In this document: positions 1 through 8,075 of the stretch, one piece after another | Position numbering within the stretch: position 1 is the first letter of the stretch | Layout: the number at the start of each line of letters is the position of its first letter | Made by a program: the position numbers and the translations under genes | Origin: Panacibacter ginsenosidivorans | GTDB taxonomy: Bacteria; Bacteroidota; Bacteroidia; Chitinophagales; Chitinophagaceae | Length of the DNA: 64,000 nucleotides | Reading direction: 5' to 3' | Assembly (NCBI RefSeq): GCF_007971225.1 | Contig: NZ_CP042435.1 | Span: forward strand, 4,839,501 to 4,903,500 | Notes under the pieces: model-generated | What the model was told of the DNA's origin: nothing | Databases searched by the model: none | The model's input: the letters and a program-made list of their open reading frames with translations, nothing else

Positions 1-23
1 AATAATTTTAAGGAGGACTTGAT

Positions 24-290
24 ATGTATTCGTATGCTTTATTAGAGCCGGAATGTTATTACCTGGTGCAGGAAAAAGAGAACGATATTCTTACGCTTTT
101 ACAGGTAAAAGTAGAAACCGATAGTAGTATGTATGTTTTAAAATTCAAAGAAAAAGAAACAAGCGAATGGAAAAGGAAAACAGACAGCATTCATGACATA
201 CTTGAACTGCTCAGTGACGATGCTGTAAAAAAATGGAAAGAAATTTATTACAACAATGAAGATGCTTATTATGAAGAGGATGATGAGTAA
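24..290 (+). CDS. Small acidic conserved-type hypothetical protein
   Basis: This 88-residue protein is not recognised. The start is well set: a strong AGGAGG Shine-Dalgarno lies 7 bases before the ATG, which is uncommon in Bacteroidota. The protein has no signal peptide or membrane segment. The N-terminal half alternates hydrophobic and charged residues in a beta-like pattern, followed by a lysine-rich middle, and it ends in a very acidic tail rich in Tyr, Glu and Asp (residues 73-88). It is probably a cytosolic single-domain protein. It lies just upstream of tRNA-Val, and the tRNA has its own promoter. Confidence 0.7.
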   Translation: MYSYALLEPECYYLVQEKENDILTLLQVKVETDSSMYVLKFKEKETSEWKRKTDSIHDILELLSDDAVKKWKEIYYNNEDAYYEEDDE

Positions 291-322
291 TGTAAAATAG
301 TAAGGAAATTATTTTAAAAAAA

Positions 323-353
323 TTTGGCAGAAAAGCACGCAACCTTATCTTTG
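323..353 (+). promoter_or_regulatory. Promoter of tRNA-Val (Bacteroidota type)
   Basis: A TTTG box at 323-326 is followed after 19 bases by TATCTTTG at 346-353, matching the primary sigma factor consensus TTTG-N19-TAnnTTTG of Bacteroidota. The expected transcription start is near 360, ten bases before the mature tRNA. Confidence 0.7.
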
Positions 354-369
354 CACTCCCAAGAAAAAA

Positions 370-444
370 GGGAGTTTAGCTCAGCTGGTTTAGAGCATCT
401 GCCTTACAAGCAGAGGGTCGGCGGTTCGATCCCGTCAACTCCCA
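370..444 (+). tRNA. tRNA-Val (anticodon TAC)
   Basis: The 75-base sequence folds as a cloverleaf. The acceptor arm GGGAGTT pairs with AACTCCC, the D arm contains GCTCAGCTGGTTTAGAGC, and the T arm contains GGCGGTTCGATCCCGTC. The anticodon stem TCTGC/GCAGA closes the loop CTTACAA, which gives anticodon TAC (valine). The discriminator base is A at 444 and no CCA tail is encoded. A promoter lies just upstream and a terminator just downstream, so this is a single-tRNA transcription unit. Confidence 0.95.
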
Positions 445-448
445 CAAA

Positions 449-476
449 AAGCTTCGCATAATTGCGAGGCTTTTTT
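449..476 (+). terminator. Rho-independent terminator of tRNA-Val
   Basis: AAGCTTCGC (449-457) pairs with GCGAGGCTT (464-472) with one G-T wobble around a 6-base loop and runs into a T tract. Confidence 0.85.
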
Positions 477-517
477 ATTTTCTTTGATACAAGCTTATGC
501 CTTTTCATAGCATCATC

Positions 518-535
518 GTTGCGTCGCAAGCACTT
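518..535 (-). repeat. Dispersed dyad repeat copy 1 (GCGACGC type)
   Basis: It reads GTTGCGTCGCAAGCACTT on the plus strand, the reverse of the family core AAGNNNTGCGACGCAAC. It lies in the 445-619 gap between tRNA-Val and the monooxygenase gene. Confidence 0.8.
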
Positions 536-619
536 TTATCTGCATAACATTTGGCATCAGAGGAAATTAATATATTTTGAACCTGTACAACCTATGTTGA
601 AAATAGATAATTTTAAACT

Positions 620-1564
620 ATGCCATTTACAAACCGCATCACAAAACTATTCGAAATAGATTATCCAATAATACAGGCCGGCATGATATGGGCCAGCGGT
701 TGGCGTTTGGCAAGTGCGGTAAGTAATGCAGGAGGGCTTGGACTGATAGGAAGTGGAAGTATGTACCCGGAGGTATTAAGAGAACACATTCAAAAATGTA
801 AGGTCGCAACCAACAAAGCATTTGGTGTAAATGTGCCGCTACTATATCCTGATATTAATAAACATATGCAGATCATTATTGATGAAGCTGTGAAAATTGT
901 TTTTACTTCCGCCGGTAATCCTAAAGCATGGACCACGATACTGAAAGATAAAGGCATAAAAGTGGTGCATGTAGTAAGCAGCAGCACATTCGCAAAAAAA
1001 GCCGAAGATGCAGGTTGTGATGCTGTGGTAGCTGAAGGATTTGAGGCAGGTGGCCACAATGGAAGAGAAGAAACCACCACATTTGTATTAGTACCTGCAG
1101 TAAAAGCAACGGTTCAAATACCGGTTATTGCTGCAGGCGGTATAGCAACAGGCAAACAAATGCTTGCTGCAATGATACTTGGTGCAGAGGCTGCGCAAAT
1201 AGGTACTCGTTTCGTATGCAGCAATGAGGCATCTTCTCATAGTAATTTTAAAAAAGCTGTGCTCGAATCAAAAGAAGGTGATACAATGCTAAGCTTGAAA
1301 AAAGTGGTGCCTGTAAGGTTACTTAAAAACCATTTTTTTCAAATAATAAATGAAGCAGAAAAACTTGGCGCTTCAGAAGAAGAAATGAAGCAATTGCTGG
1401 GTAGGGGCAGGGCAAAAAGAGGAATGTTCGAGGGTGATATGGATGAAGGCGAACTTGAAATAGGGCAGGTGAGTGCACTGGTAAAAAACATATTGCCAGC
1501 CTCTGAAATAATGAAACAATTATGGCAGGAATTTACCCAAGCTTTATCGAATCCATTAGGGTAA
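620..1564 (+). CDS. Nitronate monooxygenase (2-nitropropane dioxygenase-like)
   Basis: This predicted FMN-dependent flavoprotein oxidises alkyl nitronates to the carbonyl compound and nitrite in the cytosol. At 314 residues it has the usual family length. The TIM-barrel signatures are in order: the N-terminal PIIQAGM segment (16-22), the glycine-rich NAGGLGLIGSGS loop (36-47), the EAGGHNG motif with the likely catalytic His146 (142-148), and the flavin phosphate-binding AAGGIATG and GAEAAQIGTRF strands (171-198). Related TIM-barrel enzymes such as FabK share this fold; the His-containing motif favours the monooxygenase call. A hairpin terminator directly follows, so the gene is probably monocistronic. 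Confidence 0.85.
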   Translation: MPFTNRITKLFEIDYPIIQAGMIWASGWRLASAVSNAGGLGLIGSGSMYPEVLREHIQKCKVATNKAFGVNVPLLYPDINKHMQIIIDEAVKIVFTSAGNPKAWTTILKDKGIKVVHVVSSSTFAKKAEDAGCDAVVAEGFEAGGHNGREETTTFVLVPAVKATVQIPVIAAGGIATGKQMLAAMILGAEAAQIGTRFVCSNEASSHSNFKKAVLESKEGDTMLSLKKVVPVRLLKNHFFQIINEAEKLGASEEEMKQLLGRGRAKRGMFEGDMDEGELEIGQVSALVKNILPASEIMKQLWQEFTQALSNPLG

Positions 1565-1565
1565 G

Positions 1566-1592
1566 TTCATTGTGTTAAAAGCACACAATGAA
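1566..1592 (+). terminator. Terminator after the nitronate monooxygenase gene
   Basis: TTCATTGTGT (1566-1575) and ACACAATGAA (1583-1592) form a perfect 10-bp stem with a 7-base loop, followed by TTTTATAT. The stem covers the ATG at 1588, which argues against that codon as the start of the next gene. Confidence 0.65.
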
Positions 1593-1644
1593 TTTTATAT
1601 GGAAATTCCAAAATACATTTTATCTTGTAGAACAAATTGCTTAT

Positions 1645-2418
1645 ATGGTTGAGTTTAAGTCGGCCAACGATTTCAGGCTTAGGGGTGGGAAATATTTTAT
1701 GCCATGTATATCTATCGACTGTGTAATTTTTGGTTTCCACGACAGCCAGTTAAAAGTGCTTTTACTAACAATCGCCAATTTTGGTGGTTATGGTTTACCC
1801 GCCGGTTTCATTTATAAAGAAGAACACATAGATACATCTGCCAAACGAATACTTTGTGAGCGAACAGGTCTCCAGGACATTTTTCTGCAACAATTTTACA
1901 TTTTTGGTGACCCTCATCGGTGTGATGAAAACATAACAAAAACGGTTTTCGAAAAGGAACAGATCAAGGCTCCGCAGAATAATTGGTTATTACAAAGATT
2001 TCTTACCATTGGCTATTATGCATTGGTCGATTTTGAAAAAGTAAATGCAACACCTGATTATTTTTCTGAATCCTGCGAATGGCATGATATAAATCATCTT
2101 CCGCCATTGGCAATGGATCATAACGAGATTATACAAAAGGCTTTGTTTACATTGAGAACGCATCTGCGTTACGAGCCAGTTGGTTATAACCTTCTTCCTC
2201 CCAAATTTACTATGCCTGAATTGCAGAGCCTTTATGAAACTATACTCGATCAAAAACTTGATAGGCGAAACTTTCAGCGTAAAATGCTTTCTTACGGCAT
2301 TTTGAAAAGGCTAAAGGAGCAAAGGAAAGGTGTGGCTCACAAAGCACCTTATTTATATTCATTCGACCTACGCAAATATCACAAGGCATTGGATGAAGGC
2401 TTTCAGAGTGCCTGGTAA
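1645..2418 (+). CDS. Nudix-domain transcriptional regulator (NrtR/AraR-like)
   Basis: This 257-residue protein has an N-terminal Nudix fold and a C-terminal winged helix, as in the NrtR and AraR regulators that bind sugar- or ADP-ribose-type ligands. The Nudix box starts at GFIYKEE (1804-1824) but the catalytic REUxEE core reads RILCER, so two of its acidic residues are lost. That suggests a ligand sensor rather than a hydrolase. The C-terminal part contains the family segment LLPPKFTMPELQSLYETI and then DRRNFQRKML, typical of the winged-helix half. An ATG at 1588 lies inside the preceding terminator hairpin, so 1645 is preferred; ATG 1699 is also possible. No pentose or NAD genes lie nearby to reveal the target. 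Confidence 0.75.
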   Translation: MVEFKSANDFRLRGGKYFMPCISIDCVIFGFHDSQLKVLLLTIANFGGYGLPAGFIYKEEHIDTSAKRILCERTGLQDIFLQQFYIFGDPHRCDENITKTVFEKEQIKAPQNNWLLQRFLTIGYYALVDFEKVNATPDYFSESCEWHDINHLPPLAMDHNEIIQKALFTLRTHLRYEPVGYNLLPPKFTMPELQSLYETILDQKLDRRNFQRKMLSYGILKRLKEQRKGVAHKAPYLYSFDLRKYHKALDEGFQSAW

Positions 2419-2472
2419 GATTTGATAACTGACTTTGCAAAATTTCAGACTCCCGCTTAATTTACATTCATA

Positions 2473-2492
2473 GTACAAGAGTGCGACGCAAC
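2473..2492 (+). repeat. Dispersed dyad repeat copy 2 (GCGACGC type)
   Basis: It is a perfect consensus copy GTACAAGAGTGCGACGCAAC. Together with copy 3 it forms a converging inverted pair 148 bp across in the gene-free gap 2419-2745. The DNA between the pair holds no gene. Confidence 0.85.
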
Positions 2493-2601
2493 AGTTGATG
2501 ATAATAGTTTTATCGCCCGGTAAACACCTCTTTTTTATTGCTAGGATAAATTGGCAATAGGAATATTTGTTACCCCGCATTTGTACAGGTGGCATCGTTT
2601 C

Positions 2602-2620
2602 TTGCGTCGCACTCTTGTAC
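2602..2620 (-). repeat. Dispersed dyad repeat copy 3 (GCGACGC type)
   Basis: TTGCGTCGCACTCTTGTAC is the inverted partner of copy 2. The two 19-20 base arms are complementary and could pair as a large stem. Confidence 0.85.
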
Positions 2621-2694
2621 TGATTATTAATAATTGCGCCCCGGCAATATTCAAAGTCGTACATCATTAACTACTCCATAAAAAAATGTTAAGT

Positions 2695-2723
2695 ATGTAT
2701 AACTGTATTTAAAATGTATAACT
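2695..2723 (+). promoter_or_regulatory. Direct repeat upstream of the 2746 gene
   Basis: ATGTATAACT occurs twice (2695-2704 and 2714-2723) with a 19-base period, 23 bases before the start codon. It could be an operator with two half-sites on nearly the same face of the helix; there is no direct evidence for a binding protein. Confidence 0.25.
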
Positions 2724-2745
2724 TTACTTATCCAAAAACTGCATT

Positions 2746-3147
2746 ATGAAAAACATACTTATTTGTTTTCTTTTGCTTGGCTTCAGTCAATTCTCTTTTG
2801 CAACGGGAACAAAAGAATGTACTAATTGTATATTTGCAGGTACTGTTGTTGACGCAGCGACTAAAAGACCTGTTTCTGATGTAATGGTAATTGCACATGG
2901 ACAAGAAACCGGTGATGAGCAAAAATTTACTACTGACCAACACGGACAATATAAGATTGCCAGCTTACCTTCTGGTACTTATACCATTCGTTTTGAGAAA
3001 AATAATTACAGACCCGTCGAAAAAAGAAATCTTGCTGTAAAAAAGGCATCTTCCGGAACAAAGCTTAATATTGAAATGGTGTTAAGCGATGAAGAAGAAG
3101 GCGAGGAAGATCATCATGACTGGCTACCTAAATATGATATAATTTAA
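2746..3147 (+). CDS. Secreted carboxypeptidase-regulatory-like domain protein
   Basis: This is a 133-residue exported protein. Residues 1-19 form a signal peptide (MKNILICFLLLGFSQFSFA). Residues 27-110 match a CarboxypepD_reg-like beta sandwich, with the typical order GTVVDAATKRPVSDVMVIA, then a TTDQHGQYKIASLP turn and GTYTIRFEKNNY. The tail is acidic (DEEEGEEDHHD). The isolated domain lacks the TonB plug that often follows it in Bacteroidota, so it is probably a small periplasmic or surface protein of unknown role. Confidence 0.75.
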   Translation: MKNILICFLLLGFSQFSFATGTKECTNCIFAGTVVDAATKRPVSDVMVIAHGQETGDEQKFTTDQHGQYKIASLPSGTYTIRFEKNNYRPVEKRNLAVKKASSGTKLNIEMVLSDEEEGEEDHHDWLPKYDII

Positions 3148-3435
3148 TGTTGTATGACAATAATTAGTTTCATTATATTATACTGTAAAAAGCAATAGGT
3201 ATAGTTCTAATTGATTTGAATTTTGTATTTAGCACATTCTTATCGGAAAACAATTCATTCTAATGTAAGACTCTCTTATCCTATTGCAATTTTTTTAATT
3301 ACCCGTCGTTCTTGTATTGTTTCCTTTACATAGTGGTTATTCCAAATGAATACTTTTTTATACAGTTTTCATACTATAATTATTATAATTAATTGTTTTA
3401 TAATACCAAAACAGTGTTTTAAGTGTAATAATCTT

Positions 3436-3466
3436 TTTGGACTAACCAAATTCAACTTTACATTTG
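3436..3466 (+). promoter_or_regulatory. Promoter of the exopolysaccharide locus
   Basis: A TTTTTGG box at 3434-3440 and TACATTTG at 3459-3466 are separated by about 19 bases, which fits the Bacteroidota promoter consensus. The predicted start near 3473 leaves a 20-base leader before ATG 3494 and excludes the upstream ATG at 3464. The rest of the 3148-3493 gap is AT-rich with no other recognisable feature. Confidence 0.6.
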
Positions 3467-3493
3467 CACACAATTAAATTAACCAGTAACTCA

Positions 3494-4315
3494 ATGAAAA
3501 AATTGAAATTGTACACCAACTCTCTGCTTTTTTCGGGTTTAGTTGTTTTTCTCTCTTCACTCTTAATAACATCCTGCAAAACTGAAAGAATTGCGATTCT
3601 TAAAGATATACCCGATACGACATCTGTAAGATATCTTCCATTGGCTAGCTACTCTTCCCCTATTGTACGTGTAGATGATATACTTAATATAGTAATACAG
3701 ACGCTTGACCCACAGGCAAATACCATTTTGAATCAAGGTAATTTACCAGCAACTTCAGGCGCAGTTTCGGGTAATAATTCATCTTCTCAAGCTGTTGTTT
3801 CAGGCTATTTGGTAAGTAAAGACGGAACTATACATATGCCTTATATTGGTGCTGTTTTAGTAAAAGGATTAACAACAGAGCAAATAAGAGATACTATTGC
3901 TGAGAAGGTTGCTTTTTATTTTAAAGATCCGGTGGTAAATGTACGTTTCGCCAATTTTAAAGTTTCAGTATTAGGTGAAGTGAAGAATCCTTCTACTTTC
4001 CTGATCCCGAATGAAAAACCTACTGTAATAGATGCATTGGGCTTGGCGGGAGACATAACAATTTATGGGCGCAGGGATAATGTAATGCTTATAAGAGATA
4101 ACGAGGGGCAGAAAGAAATTACCAGATTAAATCTTGATAGCTCCAGGAGTATAAGTTCTCATTATTTCTACCTTAGACCAAATGACGTACTATATATAGA
4201 AGCGTCTGCTTCAAAAGTGCAAAGTACTGATGCATACAGGAACAGGAACTATGCGATCATTGCTGCAGCTTTAGGTTTCTTAACCGTATTATCTGCTAGG
4301 TTATTATTCAAATAA
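3494..4315 (+). CDS. Polysaccharide export lipoprotein (Wza/OPX family)
   Basis: This is the predicted outer-membrane export channel protein for a Wzx/Wzy-type polysaccharide. The 273-residue form starts with a lipoprotein signal whose lipobox LLITSC places the lipidated cysteine at residue 28. A Poly_export domain follows (about 50-150), then an SLBB-type segment VLGEVKNPSTFLIP...TVIDALGLAGDITIYGRRDNV. The last 24 residues form a hydrophobic helix ending in basic residues, like the membrane-crossing C-terminal helix of Wza. The kinase and co-polymerase gene follows 73 bases downstream, as is usual for this pair. ATG 3464 overlaps the promoter box and was rejected as the start. Confidence 0.88.
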   Translation: MKKLKLYTNSLLFSGLVVFLSSLLITSCKTERIAILKDIPDTTSVRYLPLASYSSPIVRVDDILNIVIQTLDPQANTILNQGNLPATSGAVSGNNSSSQAVVSGYLVSKDGTIHMPYIGAVLVKGLTTEQIRDTIAEKVAFYFKDPVVNVRFANFKVSVLGEVKNPSTFLIPNEKPTVIDALGLAGDITIYGRRDNVMLIRDNEGQKEITRLNLDSSRSISSHYFYLRPNDVLYIEASASKVQSTDAYRNRNYAIIAAALGFLTVLSARLLFK

Positions 4316-4388
4316 ATTACTTATACGGAGTTTCTTTATTTGAAATATAAAATAATATTTCTGCTTAAATAATTTTAAATTCAATTAT

Positions 4389-6836
4389 ATGCAAAGCAAC
4401 AATAAACCTAATGATAATACCAACGCAGGTATTGTGGGCTTTAATAATGGTGAAGAAGGTTTTGATTTCAAATATCTAGTGGCTAAAGTAGCCGGTAACT
4501 GGAAATGGTTTGTGTTATCGCTGGTACTTTGTGTTGGATTAGGTGTGCTCTATATTTTATATGGCATTCCCACTTTTACCATTAGTGCAAGAGTATTGGT
4601 TAATGGTGCCAACTCCAGCAAGATAAACAGTGGTGTTACAGAAACCAATATGTTGAGTGATCTTGCTTTGTTTTCACAACAAAATGATGTAAACAACGAG
4701 ATACAGGAACTGTATTCAAGAACACTGGTTGAGAAAGCAATAAGAGACCTTCAGTTAAACGTTTCTTATTGGGCATTGGCTGGCGTTCGTTTTGCAGAAG
4801 TATACAAGAAATCACCTTTTTTTATTGATCTTATTGAATTGAAAGGGGGACTTGAAGACCCGCTTGGATGGGATGTTCGTATAGCAGGAGACAGAGTTAA
4901 ATTTATGGATGATTATACTCCCGATAATTTTGAGGCGAAATGGGGGGATACAATCAGAAAAAAATATTGCACATTTGTTATTAAGAAAAACCCCGAATCT
5001 CCTGAAGTAAAAGATTCTACTTTTCCATTAGGTCTCAAGATCAACACCTATCCAGCCACTAATTATACATACATGGAAAATCTCCTTGTATTTATGACGG
5101 CAGCTAATACAACATTGATGGACGTGACATTTGACGTATCGGTACCTCAGAAAGGAGAAGATTTTGTAAACTACCTAATCAAACTGTATGTTGATACAAA
5201 AGTAAAAGCTAATAACTCTATTGCGGATAGTACCATTCGCTTTATCGATGACAGGATAACTGGTGTTGCAAAAGAATTGAGTAATGTAGAAAGTCAAGCT
5301 ACAAGCATATTGACATCTGGGGGGATTACCGATATCAATGAATCTAATAAACAACTTACCGGGGAAAAAAGTGAGGCAAGCACCGCACTGGAAAATTATA
5401 AAGCTAAAACGGATGCCGTAGACCTGATTGAAAAATACCTGAATGATCCGGCGAGGATAAATTCACCTTTACCAACTGCAAGCAATATTGATGATCCTAC
5501 TTATATTACGCAGGTGCAAAAGTATAATACTTTGCAACAGCAAAGAGAGACCCAGTTGCAATTCAACACCGAAAAAAACCCTGCTATTATAAACATCGAT
5601 AATCAAATTGCAATTACACGCGGTATTCTAAAAAATGTGCTGGCCACTTACAGGGAATCTCTATCTTTTACAGCTGCAAGTTTGGAAAAAAGAAATGTTG
5701 ATGTAATCGGCCGTGTATCTAAAGCACCTGTACAACAAAGGCAATATCTGGAGGCTTCACGCAGGCAGGATGTATTGCAGCAACTCTATGTTTACTTGCT
5801 TACTGTAAGGGAGCAGACTGCCGTTACCAAATCAAATAACATTGCCCCTGTGCGTGTAATTGATGAAGCAAAAGCAGCTGTTTACCCATGGTGGCCAAAT
5901 AAAATAATCGTTATTATAGCAGCTATATTTCTTGGTATTGTAATTCCTTCCTGTGCCATACTTATAAATGAGCTTAACAGTAACAAGGTTATTACACCAG
6001 CAGATATATCAGCTTCCACAACCGTTCCTATTATTGCAGAAATAAGTGCAAGCAAATCTGGCAAAGCAATTATTGTATCAAAGGAATCTCGTACTGCAGT
6101 TGCTGAACAATTCCGAACGCTGCGCACAAGCTTGCTGTCTAAACTATCTTATTCATCAAATGGCAGTAGTAATCTCGGAAAGGTAATTATGCTTACCTCA
6201 ACTGTTAGTGGTGAGGGCAAATCTTTTGTTACACTTAACCTGGCAACAGCACTTTCTCTTGCTGGTAAGAAAGTATTGGTTGTAGACCTTGAGCTACGCA
6301 AATCTCAGCTCAGCCGCGATCTTGGCATTGACGACAAAGAAGGTGGTATTGCAGATTATCTTGAAAAGAAAGCTTCATTACATGATGTGATTGTCCCGTC
6401 AGGAGTTAATGAAAATCTTTGGGCTTTGTTATCAGGTACATTAGAAGCAAATCCTTCAGAAGCATTGCTGAATGAAAGAATGAAAACAATGTTCGAAGAT
6501 ATGCGCAGTAAATTCGATTATATAGTGGTAGATACACCACCAGCTGCAATAGTTACTGATGCACAGGTTATTGGTGTATACGCAGATATTACCCTGTATG
6601 TAGTAAGACAAAAATATACTTTCAAAAAGCATATAGATGTAATTGAAGATCTTAAGGCAAATAATAAGCTTAAAAACATGTATGTAATACTGAATGATGT
6701 TAAACCGGTACCGGGCTACAACCAGGGTTATGGTCTTGGTTACAGGTTTGATGAAGATCACGGTTATTATACTGAAGAAGAAAAAACGGAAAAGAAATCC
6801 ATTTTGCAAAAGATTTTCCCTGATGCAGATGCGTGA
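4389..6836 (+). CDS. Polysaccharide co-polymerase and tyrosine autokinase (Wzc/GumC family)
   Basis: This 815-residue inner-membrane protein should control chain length and export of the surface polysaccharide. The N-terminal Wzz domain begins with a membrane helix at about 38-62, followed by a large periplasmic coiled-coil-rich region. The second membrane helix is at about 499-525. The BY-kinase domain has Walker A SGEGKSF near 605, Walker A' VVDLELRKS near 630 and Walker B YIVVDTPPA near 710. The C-terminal tail carries a Tyr cluster (about 777-799) that is the expected autophosphorylation site. The wza-like gene lies directly upstream and a sulfotransferase directly downstream on the same strand. 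Confidence 0.92.
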   Translation: MQSNNKPNDNTNAGIVGFNNGEEGFDFKYLVAKVAGNWKWFVLSLVLCVGLGVLYILYGIPTFTISARVLVNGANSSKINSGVTETNMLSDLALFSQQNDVNNEIQELYSRTLVEKAIRDLQLNVSYWALAGVRFAEVYKKSPFFIDLIELKGGLEDPLGWDVRIAGDRVKFMDDYTPDNFEAKWGDTIRKKYCTFVIKKNPESPEVKDSTFPLGLKINTYPATNYTYMENLLVFMTAANTTLMDVTFDVSVPQKGEDFVNYLIKLYVDTKVKANNSIADSTIRFIDDRITGVAKELSNVESQATSILTSGGITDINESNKQLTGEKSEASTALENYKAKTDAVDLIEKYLNDPARINSPLPTASNIDDPTYITQVQKYNTLQQQRETQLQFNTEKNPAIINIDNQIAITRGILKNVLATYRESLSFTAASLEKRNVDVIGRVSKAPVQQRQYLEASRRQDVLQQLYVYLLTVREQTAVTKSNNIAPVRVIDEAKAAVYPWWPNKIIVIIAAIFLGIVIPSCAILINELNSNKVITPADISASTTVPIIAEISASKSGKAIIVSKESRTAVAEQFRTLRTSLLSKLSYSSNGSSNLGKVIMLTSTVSGEGKSFVTLNLATALSLAGKKVLVVDLELRKSQLSRDLGIDDKEGGIADYLEKKASLHDVIVPSGVNENLWALLSGTLEANPSEALLNERMKTMFEDMRSKFDYIVVDTPPAAIVTDAQVIGVYADITLYVVRQKYTFKKHIDVIEDLKANNKLKNMYVILNDVKPVPGYNQGYGLGYRFDEDHGYYTEEEKTEKKSILQKIFPDADA

Positions 6837-6905
6837 TATTTTTTAGTCAGAAGTAATAGTTGAGGTTCCTGTACTAGTAACTAAAACTTAATCAAAATTC
6901 CATTT

Positions 6906-7802
6906 ATGAAAAACATATCCAGGCCTGTAATTATTATTGGGTCCGGCAGATCGGGTACAACTATTATTTCTGAAATTCTCTTCAGGCATGAGGATCTTGC
7001 ATGGCCTTCTAATTACCAGGAAAAGTTTCCTTCCCGGCCTGGAGTGAATTTACTGCGTAATTTATTTGATAATAAACTATGGCGTTTACAAGGTCAAAAA
7101 CCACAGTTAAATAAAGTATCAAAATTTAATAAAGTTCTTTTCAAACCTGCAGAAGCTTATAAGTTTTGGGAATACCTTACTGGTCCGGCAATTGATTTTT
7201 CGCGTGGCTTTTTAATAAATGAAAGGCCAACTGAAAAAGATGTAAAGCGCATACATAAAGCTTTTGGTAGAATGTTGCATTACCAGTTTAAGAAAAGACT
7301 GGCTTTTAAGATTACAGGACCTGCAAGGATCGGTTATTTGAAAGCTGTTTTTCCGGATGCTATTTTCATCAACATTGTAAGAGAACCTATGGCTACCATT
7401 AATTCATGGCTTAATGTTGATTTCTGGCAGGATAAAGGCAAACATCAATTATGGTGGACAGGCGCTTACACGCCACAGGAAATGGAGTGGGCAGAAAAGA
7501 ATACAGACAAACCGGAATTACTTGCAGCCATGCAATACCGTAAACTGATGGAAATTACAGAAAAGGAAATAGCAATGAATAAAGCCAATTGCCTCACTAT
7601 TCATTATGAAGATTTCGTTGCTGATCCTTCGGCCGTTATCAATAATATTCTTGCATTTGCAGAACTGGATAAATCAACACTTGTAGATACTTACCTGCAG
7701 GGTATAAAGATATATAACCAAAACAAGAACGAAGCACCAGGAAAGCAGGTTCCGTATGCTTCCGAAATGCAACGCATATTACAGGGCCGTTATGCGTTTT
7801 AG
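6906..7802 (+). CDS. Sulfotransferase, family A (first paralogue)
   Basis: This cytosolic PAPS-dependent sulfotransferase probably sulfates a sugar of the exopolysaccharide repeat unit. The 5'-phosphosulfate loop is GSGRSGTT (residues 12-19). The 3'-phosphate site is the INIVREP segment near residue 159, followed by ATINSWL. At 298 residues it is a single-domain enzyme with no signal or membrane helix. It shares its whole architecture, including HEDLAW, DFSRGFLINE, WWTGAY and HYEDFV blocks, with the genes at 12769 and 13989, so the three are paralogues. The acceptor cannot be told from sequence. Confidence 0.85.
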   Translation: MKNISRPVIIIGSGRSGTTIISEILFRHEDLAWPSNYQEKFPSRPGVNLLRNLFDNKLWRLQGQKPQLNKVSKFNKVLFKPAEAYKFWEYLTGPAIDFSRGFLINERPTEKDVKRIHKAFGRMLHYQFKKRLAFKITGPARIGYLKAVFPDAIFINIVREPMATINSWLNVDFWQDKGKHQLWWTGAYTPQEMEWAEKNTDKPELLAAMQYRKLMEITEKEIAMNKANCLTIHYEDFVADPSAVINNILAFAELDKSTLVDTYLQGIKIYNQNKNEAPGKQVPYASEMQRILQGRYAF

Positions 7803-7841
7803 AAAGGTATGGATCAGGCAATAGTGCTTATAGCATCGCCG

Positions 7842-7857
7842 GTTGTGTCACTCACTT
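7842..7857 (-). repeat. Dispersed dyad repeat copy 4 (GTGACAC type)
   Basis: GTTGTGTCACTCACTT is the left member of a diverging pair with copy 5, and this pair joins one copy of each subfamily. The gap 7803-8075 holds only this pair. Confidence 0.8.
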
Positions 7858-7915
7858 CAGGGTTCTGAACTTTGAGAAATTATTGCGATTGTACATGCTT
7901 ATAAAAGATACGGAA

Positions 7916-7935
7916 GTACAAGAGTGCGACGCAAC
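7916..7935 (+). repeat. Dispersed dyad repeat copy 5 (GCGACGC type)
   Basis: GTACAAGAGTGCGACGCAAC is a perfect consensus copy, followed by the family's 3' flank (GGAAGCTCAATAGCAA and an AT-rich end). Confidence 0.85.
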
Positions 7936-8075
7936 GGAAGCTCAATAGCAAACCGGAAGATGGTAACATAAATTTATATCAACTGGATAATTGCCCGTAA
8001 AGGGCAACTTTATTTTTTGTAAAAGTGGCATGTTGAAGATAAAAAGTATTTTCAGAATGGATCAACGATAACCTC

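Noticed and set aside
462-659. Open frame overlapping the tRNA terminator and the start of the monooxygenase gene
   Set aside because: It begins in the terminator stem, overlaps a well-supported gene and has no coding signs.
2473-2620. Dispersed repeats as simple rho-independent terminators
   Set aside because: The core dyad is only 7-9 bases with a one-base centre, there is no consistent T tract, and copies lie inside co-directional gene runs.
2419-2745. A small gene on the minus strand between the inverted repeats
   Set aside because: The frame runs through both repeat arms and has no supporting start or composition.
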